This document shows, in pieces, positions 5,239 through 11,618 of a stretch of 11,618 nucleotides of DNA. The notes under the pieces are model-generated. The model was not told where the DNA came from. It searched no databases and saw nothing but the letters and a program-made list of their open reading frames with translations. The stretch comes from Actinomycetota bacterium. Lineage in GTDB: Bacteria; Actinomycetota; Actinomycetes; Actinomycetales; Microbacteriaceae. The DNA lies in the NCBI GenBank assembly GCA_009702405.1, contig WLIC01000007.1:1-11618 (forward strand), read 5' to 3'. Made by a program: the position numbers and the translations under genes. Numbering within the stretch: the stretch's first letter is position 1; each line of letters starts with the position of its first letter.

Positions 5239-6714
5239 TTACAAACCGAACGCTGAACCTGAACTGTCCTGTTTAGGTAATTCAATTCCAGCTGCCTCTG
5301 CTGCACGTTTAGCCGGGTTACCTGACTTAGAACCCTTCTTACCCTTGTCTTTCTTCGCCTGAGGTCTACCCATAGGTGGCATGCCGGCAGGCATACCTGG
5401 AATACCTGGGTTGCCTCCGCGAGACATGGTCTTCATCATCTTGGCTGCTTGTTCAAACCTGTTTACTAAACCATTCACATCGGTAACAGTCATGCCTGAA
5501 CCCTTGGCGATACGAAGTCTTCTTGAGCCGTTGAGGATCTTTGGATCTTTACGTTCCTTAGGAGTCATTGACCTAATGATTGCTTCAGTGTGATCAATCT
5601 CTGTTTCATCGATGTTCTCAAGCTGGCTCTTGAGCTTGTTAGCTCCTGGCATCATGGCAAGCATGTTCTTGATTGAACCCATCTTGCGAAGCTGTTGCAT
5701 CTGATCTAAGAAGTCTTCCAAGGTGAAGGCATCCTTGGCCATCTTCTCGGCAATTTCACGAGCTTGCTCTTCATCAAAAGATTTCTGCGCTTGCTCGATA
5801 AGAGTGAGAATGTCACCCATGTCAAGAATTCTTGAAGCCATGCGATCTGGGTAGAACGGTTCAAAAGCATCCATGCCTTCGCCGGTTGAAGCAAAAAGAA
5901 TTGGCTTACCAGTTACTTGAGCAACTGATAATGCTGCACCACCTCGAGCATCACCATCAAGCTTGGTTAGAACAACACCGGTGATGCCAACACCATCTTC
6001 AAAAGCTTTAGCCACGTTGACAGCATCTTGACCAATCATGGAATCAATTACAAAGAGGACTTCATCAGGTTCTGTTGCTTTTCTGATGTCATTAGCCTGT
6101 TTCATCAGTTCTTCATCAATACCAAGACGTCCTGCGGTATCAACAATTACAACTGAGAACTGCTTCTGCTTGGCGTGCTTGATGGCATCCTTAGCAACGC
6201 TCACAGGGTTACCCTTGCCATTACCTTCTTCAGGTGCAAATACTGGAACACCAACTCTTTCACCAATGACTTGAAGTTGGTTCACCGCATTAGGCCTCTG
6301 CAAGTCACAGGCAACCAGAATTGGTGTTTGTCCTTGGTCTTTGAGCCACTTAGCTAACTTGCCCGCCAGAGTTGTCTTACCAGAACCCTGCAGACCAGCA
6401 AGCATGATTACTGTTGGTGGGTTCTTAGCAAAACTAATTCTTCTTTGCTCACCACCGAGAATTGTTACAAGTTCCTCTTGAACAATCTGAACTACCTGCT
6501 GAGCAGGGTTCAATGCCTTAGATACTTCATCGCCTAGAGCTCGTTCACGAACAGCAGCAATGAAGTTTTTTACTACCTCTAACGCAACGTCCGCTTCAAG
6601 TAATGCTCGTCTGATTTCTCTAAGAGTGGCATCGATATCTGCTGCTGAGAGCTTTCCCTTGCTACGAAGGTTCTTGAACGTTTCGACTAAACGATCTGAA
6701 AGATTGCCAAACAT
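5239..6714 (-). CDS. ffh: Signal recognition particle GTPase Ffh (SRP54)
   Basis: Protein part of the bacterial signal recognition particle. It binds signal sequences emerging from ribosomes, binds SRP RNA, and docks with FtsY. The 491 residues contain the N domain (1-100, with the ALLEADVAL motif at 37-45) and the G domain with P-loop GLQGSGKT (107-114), CDLQRP (136-141), DTAGR (192-196) and TKLDGDARGG (250-259). The methionine-rich M domain (about 328-432) contains the SRP-RNA-binding stretch SRRLRIAKGSG (397-407). A C-terminal extension first rich in Gly, Pro and Met (about 433-450), then Lys-rich (to about 470), goes beyond the usual end. The ATG at 6714 shares one base with the ftsY stop (TAATG), and AGGGGAG lies five bases upstream, so translation is coupled to ftsY. 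Its stop faces the secreted-protein gene 5 bases away, with no terminator between. Confidence 0.98.
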   Translation of the reverse strand: MFGNLSDRLVETFKNLRSKGKLSAADIDATLREIRRALLEADVALEVVKNFIAAVRERALGDEVSKALNPAQQVVQIVQEELVTILGGEQRRISFAKNPPTVIMLAGLQGSGKTTLAGKLAKWLKDQGQTPILVACDLQRPNAVNQLQVIGERVGVPVFAPEEGNGKGNPVSVAKDAIKHAKQKQFSVVIVDTAGRLGIDEELMKQANDIRKATEPDEVLFVIDSMIGQDAVNVAKAFEDGVGITGVVLTKLDGDARGGAALSVAQVTGKPILFASTGEGMDAFEPFYPDRMASRILDMGDILTLIEQAQKSFDEEQAREIAEKMAKDAFTLEDFLDQMQQLRKMGSIKNMLAMMPGANKLKSQLENIDETEIDHTEAIIRSMTPKERKDPKILNGSRRLRIAKGSGMTVTDVNGLVNRFEQAAKMMKTMSRGGNPGIPGMPAGMPPMGRPQAKKDKGKKGSKSGNPAKRAAEAAGIELPKQDSSGSAFGL

Positions 6715-7769
6715 TAGCTCTCCCCTACTAATCCAATTGCAAATTCACTGGCATCAAAGAAACCAAAGTCATCAACGCCTTCACCAATACCAACAAGCTT
6801 CACAGGAATATCTAACTGCTCTTGGATGGCATACACAATTCCACCCTTAGCTGTTCCATCCAGTTTGGTAAGAACAATACCTGTCACATTGGCTACCTCA
6901 GTAAAAGCCTTAGCCTGAGCCATAGCGTTCTGACCTGTGGTGGCATCAAGAACTAGGAGAACTTCGCTGATAGCTAGGTTCTTCTCGATTACTCTTCTGA
7001 TCTTGCCAAGCTCATCCATAAGGCCCTGCTTGTTCTGCAATCTACCCGCTGTGTCAATAATCAAGACATCGCTGTTATTCGCGATGGCTTTCTCTGCACT
7101 CTCAAACGCAACAGAAGCTGGGTCTTGACCTTCAATGGTTGGCTTCACTATTTCTGATTTGCTTCTTGTCGCCCAGGTCTCAAGTTGATCAACAGCAGCA
7201 GCTCTAAAAGTATCGGCAGCGCCAAGAGTGACCTTTGCTCCACCTTGAGTAAGCCAGTTAGCTAGCTTTCCAATAGTGGTCGTCTTACCAGCACCGTTCA
7301 CACCAACAACCAAGATCACATAAGGCTGAACCCCGGTATCGAGTTTTAGTGCTCGATCATCCCTGCCGAATTTTTCAGTTAGCAGGTCAGTAAGAATCAG
7401 TCTTAGTTCGGACTCTGTTTTAGCGCCAGATTTCTTAGCCCTGTTCTTAACCTCTTGAACGATAGCTTCAGCAGCATCAACACCGAAGTCGGCTTGAATC
7501 AGAACATCTTCCAGTTCTTCTAAGTTCTCAACATCAAACTTGATTCGACTAAATAAAGACTTGATGCCTTTAGTCAAAGATCGTTTAGGTAATTCAATTG
7601 GCTCTAGCTCAACCTGAGGAATCTCAACCTCAACTACTTGCTCAGTAACTTCTTCGCTTACCGGTGATTCAGTAACAGTCTCAACAACTTCTTGAACTTG
7701 TTCTTCAATAACTTGTTCTTGAACCTCTTCTGGGGCTTGGACATTCTTGTCTTTTTTGCGCCAGAACAT
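6714..7769 (-). CDS. ftsY: SRP receptor GTPase FtsY
   Basis: Membrane-associated receptor for SRP; it forms a heterodimeric GTPase with Ffh and hands ribosomes to SecYEG. With the ATG at 7769 it has 351 residues. A short basic start (FWRKKDK) is followed by an acidic A region (about 12-58) rich in Glu, Val and Gln. Next comes the N domain with LEDVLIQADFGVDAA (about 86-100). The G domain has P-loop GVNGAGKTT (156-164), AADTFRAAA (184-192), DTAGR (239-243) and TKLDGTAKGG (301-310). Start choice: ATG 7769 has AGGG only three bases upstream; a TTG at 7781 would add four residues and has just GAG upstream, so both are weak and the ATG is preferred by codon. It follows smc by 15 bases and its stop overlaps the ffh start. 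Confidence 0.96.
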   Translation of the reverse strand: MFWRKKDKNVQAPEEVQEQVIEEQVQEVVETVTESPVSEEVTEQVVEVEIPQVELEPIELPKRSLTKGIKSLFSRIKFDVENLEELEDVLIQADFGVDAAEAIVQEVKNRAKKSGAKTESELRLILTDLLTEKFGRDDRALKLDTGVQPYVILVVGVNGAGKTTTIGKLANWLTQGGAKVTLGAADTFRAAAVDQLETWATRSKSEIVKPTIEGQDPASVAFESAEKAIANNSDVLIIDTAGRLQNKQGLMDELGKIRRVIEKNLAISEVLLVLDATTGQNAMAQAKAFTEVANVTGIVLTKLDGTAKGGIVYAIQEQLDIPVKLVGIGEGVDDFGFFDASEFAIGLVGES

Positions 7770-7784
7770 TAACCCTGCCAATGT

Positions 7785-10700
7785 TTACTCGTTTTCTTCT
7801 ATGCGCTGACCAACTACGGCACTAATACCGTCTTGACGCATAGAAACACCATACAAAGCATCAGCAATTTCCATTGTTCGCTTCTGGTGAGTAACAATCA
7901 CTAACTGAGATGACTTCTTCAAATCAGTGAAGATGTTTAGTAGTCGACCTAGGTTGGCATCATCCAACGCAGCCTCAACCTCATCGAGAACATAGAACGG
8001 TGAAGGGCGAGCCTTGAAGATGGCAAACAACAAAGCTAGAGCTGCCAAAGATCGCTCTCCACCGGATAGCAAACTTAGACGCTCAATACGCTTACCAACC
8101 GGTTTGACGTTTACTTCGATACCTGTAGTTAGCAGGTTGTCGTGATCGGTTAGATAGATAGAACCAGTTCCACCAGGGAATAGCACTGGGAAGACTTCTT
8201 CGAATGCTTTCTTAGTATCTTCAAAAGCTTCTTCGAAGATGTTCTGCATCTTCTCATCAAGTTCTTTGATGATCTGAATTAGGTCTGCTCTGGTTTGAGT
8301 TAGGTCTGTTAGTTGTTCGGTTAGGAACTTGTGACGCTGCTCTAAAGCAGCAAACTCTTCAAGAGCTAGTGGGTTCACTCGACCAAGACGCTCAAGTAAT
8401 CGCTCTGCTTCATGCAAACGCTTCTGCTGTTCTGATCTAACAAAAACCTTAGGAGACTCTGGGTTCTCAGGATCTGGAACTAGCTGGTCTGGTCCATACT
8501 CATTTACTAGAACCTGTTGGTCCAAGGCTAAATCTTCATTTGCCTTAGCAACTAGGTTGGCTAGGTTCAAACGCTTCTCGTGGTTAGAAAGTTCAATGTC
8601 GTGAACGGTTTGAGTAAGAGCAGAGAGTCTGTTCTGAATAGTTGCTGTTTCACCACGAAGGCGAACAAGTTCTTCATTCTGATTACGACGCTTACTCTCA
8701 AGATCATGTAATTCAAGTTTTGCTTGCTGAGCAGAAGCTTCAATAGCAGTGATAACTACCGGTAGCAACGTTAAGACGCTTTGTGCACTAGCAAGCTGTT
8801 TAGCTTGAGCAAGAGCAGCAATCTTAGATTTTTCAATGGCATCTAGTGCTTCAGTGATCTGAGATCTAAGTAGTAGTGCTCTATCAGTTTCAACTCTTAG
8901 TCGCTCGGTAGCTGCACCTAGTTCAACTCGAACATCTAGTTCTCGCTGGCGTGCATTATCTAGCGCAAGAGCAAAGTCAGCTCTAGCTGATGTGTCTAGG
9001 TTTGGTCTTACTCGCTTGGAGAACTCTTGATACTGAGTCTCTGCTGTATTAACTGCTGCAACAACAGTTGCGATAACTTCACGAGCAGTATCAGCAACAC
9101 GAGATAGACGAGCACGTTCACCATCAAGAGCTTCAACCTGAACTCTTAGGCGACCTAGCTTTTCAGCATTTGAAGCTAATTCAGTGTCATGCTTTTTCAG
9201 TTCAGCGAGTGCACGAGCAGTTTGTTCCTTGGCAGTTGTTTCCTGGGTTCTAGCCTGAGTTAGTTCTGCTCTAGTGCTTTCGATTTGAGCATTAACCTGA
9301 GTGAGCCCTGATTCAGCAGCATCACGTTCAGCAACTAGTTCAACCTTTGAAGGCTCGTGACCGGAACCACCACGGATAACGGACTCTGTTAGAACATCGC
9401 CCTGCTTAGTAATAACAACAAGAGCTAAAGCTTTAGGTTCAGCACTGTATAGACGCTTAGCAGCTGCTAGGTCATCAACAATTACAACGTTGACAAGGTT
9501 TGCAAGGATTCCTGAAGGTGCGTCAACAACGTCAACGGCATTTCTAGCGCCAGTAATCTGCGGCAGGTTAACCGGTTTGATCTTGCTTTCAATATCAGCA
9601 ACAACTAGCTCAACACGACCACCGTTATTTGCCTTTAGGTGTTCGATTGCTGAGAATGCTTCATCCCTAGAATCGGCGACGATAGCGTCAGCCAATGTTC
9701 CAAGAGCTGATGCGATAGCTGCTTCGTAACCAGCATCAATCTTGATGTGTGAGGCAACAAGGCCTCTAATGCCTCGAAGGCCAGCTGAAGTAAGTTCAGT
9801 GGTTCCATCTTTTTGCTCAAGCATCAGATTTAGTGCACTGCGCTTAGCTAAGAGACCATCGCGTTCACGTTCACTCTGATGTAAGGCATCACGAAGAGAT
9901 TCAATCTTGGCTGCAACTTCAGATACCTGTTTTTGAGCGGCATCGTAGTTCTGCTCAAAAGAGTTATCTTTTGGTGAAGAGTTATTCAATTCACGCTCAA
10001 GAGCTTCAAAATCAGTAACAGCATTGCTGTGACGAGATACTGCTTCCTGCAGTGCTTCATCATGACGAGCTAACTCCTCATTAGCTGAAGAGAGTCTTGC
10101 CTGAGCCAGAGTTGTTTCCCCTGCAAGACGCGCAAGCTCAGTATCAAAAGCAGCAATCTCTGCTGACTTACTGGCAGCCTGGTTATCAAAATCTTCTAGT
10201 AGTGCTCTAGCTTCATCGCGAGCAATTTCGGCATCTCTAAGAGCACCGCGAAGAGTTTCAACAGCAACAGTTAGTTCCACCACATTGTTATCAGCTGCCT
10301 TTGCATCAGCTTCGATAGCTAGCGGGTCAACCTGAGAAGCACTAACAGCAGCTTGAGAATCTAAAAGAGTAACTCTCTGGTTAGCGATAGCCAACATGGT
10401 GCGGAAACGTTCAGTGATTGTGTCAAAGGAGAAGGCAAGTGATCTTGCAACTTCAACTTCACTTGACATCTGCTGAGTTTCAAGTTCAGTAAGTCTTGAG
10501 TTATTTTCATCTAACTGGTGCTGAAGGATATTCTTCTCAGCTTTACGATCTGCTTCAGACTGTGAAGTCTCATCAAGGCCATTTAGTAAATCAACGATGT
10601 CTGCTGCCATTAGACGTGCCTTAGCATCTCTAACAACAGATGCAATACCTTGAGCTTGTCTTGCGGTCTCAGCTTGCTGAGATAGTGGCTTAAGTTGTCT

Positions 10701-11297
10701 TCTAACTTCACCGGCTAAGTCGTTTAGACGAGTTAGGTTTGCCTGCATTGCATCAAGCTTGCGCTCGGTCTTTTCTTTACGACGACGGTGCTTGAGAATT
10801 CCAGCAGCTTCTTCGATATATCCACGTCGCTCTTCAGGAGTTGCACGCAAAATACCATCGAGCATTCCTTGACCGACGATGACGTGCATCTCACGGCCCA
10901 AACCGGTATCGCTTAGTAATTCCTGGACATCAAGTAAACGACATGCTTCACCATTGATCGCATACTCAGATCCACCACTTCTAAATAGTGTTCTTGAGAT
11001 AGTAACTTCGCTGTAATCAATAGGTAGAGCACCGTCAGCGTTATCAATGGTTAGAGAAACTTCAGCTCTACCCAAAGGGCCTTTAGTAGCGGTTCCGGCG
11101 AAGATAACGTCTTCCATCTTGCCACCGCGTAGAGTCTTAGCTCCCTGCTCACCCATAACCCAAGCCAGAGCATCAACAACGTTAGATTTACCTGAACCGT
11201 TAGGACCAACAACAGCGGTAACGCCTTTTTCAAGGATAAAAGTCGTAGGGTTGGCGAACGACTTAAAGCCCTTTAGGGTAAGGCTTTTCAGATGCAA
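7785..11297 (-). CDS. smc: Chromosome segregation ATPase SMC
   Basis: Structural maintenance of chromosomes protein, the ATPase core of the Smc-ScpAB complex that compacts and separates new chromosomes. From the TTG at 11297 it has 1170 residues, a normal length. The N-terminal head has Walker A GPNGSGKSN (31-39) and the VGQGMLD segment (about 142-148). A long coiled coil rich in Ala, Glu, Leu and Arg runs to about 495, then the hinge (about 497-646) with GLRGIRGLVASHI and GGSGHEP. The returning coil runs to about 1000. The C-terminal head has signature LLSGGE (1076-1081) and Walker B LDEVEAALDD (1104-1113). Family members start MxLKSLTLKGFKSFA, which favours TTG 11297 (MHLKSLTLKGF). A GTG at 11339 would add 14 residues and coincides with a possible leaderless start. 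Neither has a clear Shine-Dalgarno. It is first in the smc-ftsY-ffh run. Confidence 0.96.
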   Translation of the reverse strand: MHLKSLTLKGFKSFANPTTFILEKGVTAVVGPNGSGKSNVVDALAWVMGEQGAKTLRGGKMEDVIFAGTATKGPLGRAEVSLTIDNADGALPIDYSEVTISRTLFRSGGSEYAINGEACRLLDVQELLSDTGLGREMHVIVGQGMLDGILRATPEERRGYIEEAAGILKHRRRKEKTERKLDAMQANLTRLNDLAGEVRRQLKPLSQQAETARQAQGIASVVRDAKARLMAADIVDLLNGLDETSQSEADRKAEKNILQHQLDENNSRLTELETQQMSSEVEVARSLAFSFDTITERFRTMLAIANQRVTLLDSQAAVSASQVDPLAIEADAKAADNNVVELTVAVETLRGALRDAEIARDEARALLEDFDNQAASKSAEIAAFDTELARLAGETTLAQARLSSANEELARHDEALQEAVSRHSNAVTDFEALERELNNSSPKDNSFEQNYDAAQKQVSEVAAKIESLRDALHQSERERDGLLAKRSALNLMLEQKDGTTELTSAGLRGIRGLVASHIKIDAGYEAAIASALGTLADAIVADSRDEAFSAIEHLKANNGGRVELVVADIESKIKPVNLPQITGARNAVDVVDAPSGILANLVNVVIVDDLAAAKRLYSAEPKALALVVITKQGDVLTESVIRGGSGHEPSKVELVAERDAAESGLTQVNAQIESTRAELTQARTQETTAKEQTARALAELKKHDTELASNAEKLGRLRVQVEALDGERARLSRVADTAREVIATVVAAVNTAETQYQEFSKRVRPNLDTSARADFALALDNARQRELDVRVELGAATERLRVETDRALLLRSQITEALDAIEKSKIAALAQAKQLASAQSVLTLLPVVITAIEASAQQAKLELHDLESKRRNQNEELVRLRGETATIQNRLSALTQTVHDIELSNHEKRLNLANLVAKANEDLALDQQVLVNEYGPDQLVPDPENPESPKVFVRSEQQKRLHEAERLLERLGRVNPLALEEFAALEQRHKFLTEQLTDLTQTRADLIQIIKELDEKMQNIFEEAFEDTKKAFEEVFPVLFPGGTGSIYLTDHDNLLTTGIEVNVKPVGKRIERLSLLSGGERSLAALALLFAIFKARPSPFYVLDEVEAALDDANLGRLLNIFTDLKKSSQLVIVTHQKRTMEIADALYGVSMRQDGISAVVGQRIEENE

Positions 11298-11339
11298 GAG
11301 CGTTCGCTTTCGTTCTAGGGAGGTGGCTTTAAAATCCAC

Positions 11340-11375
11340 AGGGTCTGTATAAAAATTACCTTATTTGAAGACCCT
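11340..11375. repeat. Inverted repeat in the smc promoter region
   Basis: AGGGTCT (11340-11346) and AGACCCT (11369-11375) are perfect seven-base inverted arms separated by 22 AT-rich bases. The arms enclose the -10-like TATACA (minus strand, 11351-11346, sharing one base with the left arm), and the left arm ends directly before the GTG at 11339. It could be an operator pair or an RNA hairpin. There is no T-run to make it a terminator for mutM. Confidence 0.5.
11346..11351 (-). promoter_or_regulatory. Possible -10 element of smc
   Basis: TATACA on the minus strand ends six bases before G11339. Transcription starting at the usual distance would begin at the GTG at 11339, giving a leaderless message. 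No good -35 is present at 16-18 bases. Weak evidence. Confidence 0.3.
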
Positions 11376-11403
11376 ACTTGGTCGCTTTGGCCATTTTGGG
11401 GCT

Positions 11404-11618
11404 CTAAGCCCGTCTTCTCTGGCAATAAGCGCAGAAATGCGAGCCTCGGTTCATCCAGTTATCCCGCCTTATTGCCCGGCCACACCGCTTACAAGGCAAC
11501 CCGGTCAAACCATAGGCATTGAGGCTGATGCTGAAATAGCCCGACTCCCCGTTGATGTTCTTGTATTGCTCATCGAAGCTGGTTCCCCCAGCCTCAACAG
11601 CATTAGCAAGAACTACCC
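11404..11618 (-). CDS. mutM: Formamidopyrimidine-DNA glycosylase, C-terminal part
   Basis: Fpg/MutM removes oxidised purines such as 8-oxoguanine from DNA and cuts the strand at the resulting abasic site. Only the last 70 residues are in the window. The helix segment [20 protein letters not shown] is followed by the beta-hairpin zinc finger: C-K-R-C, then 16 residues, then C-A-Y-C, with the conserved NRGSHFC. The C-x2-C-x16-C-x2-C spacing is that of MutM/Nei proteins. The catalytic N-terminal Pro and Glu lie outside the window, so MutM rather than Nei rests on the finger sequence and on the usual actinobacterial position before smc. The TAG at 11406-11404 sits exactly in the three-base loop of a five-base-pair stem (GGGCT/AGCCC). 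106 bases separate it from the smc TTG, or 64 from the GTG. Confidence 0.93.
   Translation of the reverse strand, partial: VVLANAVEAGGTSFDEQYKNINGESGYFSISLNAYGLTGLPCKRCGRAIRRDNWMNRGSHFCAYCQRRRA

Noticed and set aside
11047..11352. Plus-strand 101-codon open frame opposite the smc start
   Set aside because: It is antisense to the highly conserved SMC head domain (Walker A), with no ribosome-binding site or homology.
11399..11411. Hairpin at the end of mutM considered as a terminator
   Set aside because: The stem is only five base pairs and no T-run follows on the minus strand; the stop codon in its loop is probably coincidence.

Overview
This window is a core-genome segment of an actinobacterium, most likely a moderate-to-low-GC member of Microbacteriaceae (the Rhodoluna/Aquiluna kind of freshwater lineage). 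The gene order is the typical actinobacterial one: mutM-smc-ftsY-ffh followed by rpsP-khpA-rimM-trmD-rplS-lepB. The actinobacterial placement rests on this order and on the long Ala/Glu tail of bS16. The family-level placement is inference from the protein sequences and base composition.

Layout, read leftward because all but one gene lie on the minus strand. The right end holds the 3' end of mutM (11404-11618). A 64-base gap with an inverted repeat and a possible smc promoter follows. Then comes a tight chromosome-segregation and SRP operon: smc, ftsY and ffh (11297 down to 5239), with ftsY and ffh overlapping by one base. Next, on the opposite strand, sits one large secreted protein of about 606 residues with InlB-type (Listeria-Bacteroides) beta repeats (3413-5233). 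It converges on ffh with only 5 bases between stop codons. The intergenic region 3109-3412 carries a well-formed rpsP promoter, two leader hairpins and a weak divergent promoter candidate. The left half is the translation operon: rpsP, khpA, rimM, trmD, an internal promoter, rplS and a truncated lepB (3108 down to 1).

How the genes fit together: Ffh, FtsY and LepB form the co-translational secretion route (SRP, SRP receptor, signal peptidase), and the secreted protein between the two operons is a plausible client of general secretion. bS16, bL19, RimM and TrmD build or tune ribosomes and tRNA, and KhpA is a small RNA-binding protein. Smc acts on chromosome organisation and MutM on repair of oxidised bases.

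Most of the window is ordinary conserved sequence, and I see no mobile element, CRISPR, tRNA or rRNA. The points worth a second look are: rimM with no ATG, GTG or TTG where the family needs its start (AUU is the best candidate); two near-identical promoters in front of rpsP and rplS that also share their first transcribed bases; a Glu at the usual catalytic Asp position of TrmD; the secreted InlB-like gene inside a translation/SRP locus; and the inverted repeat bracketing the smc promoter region.
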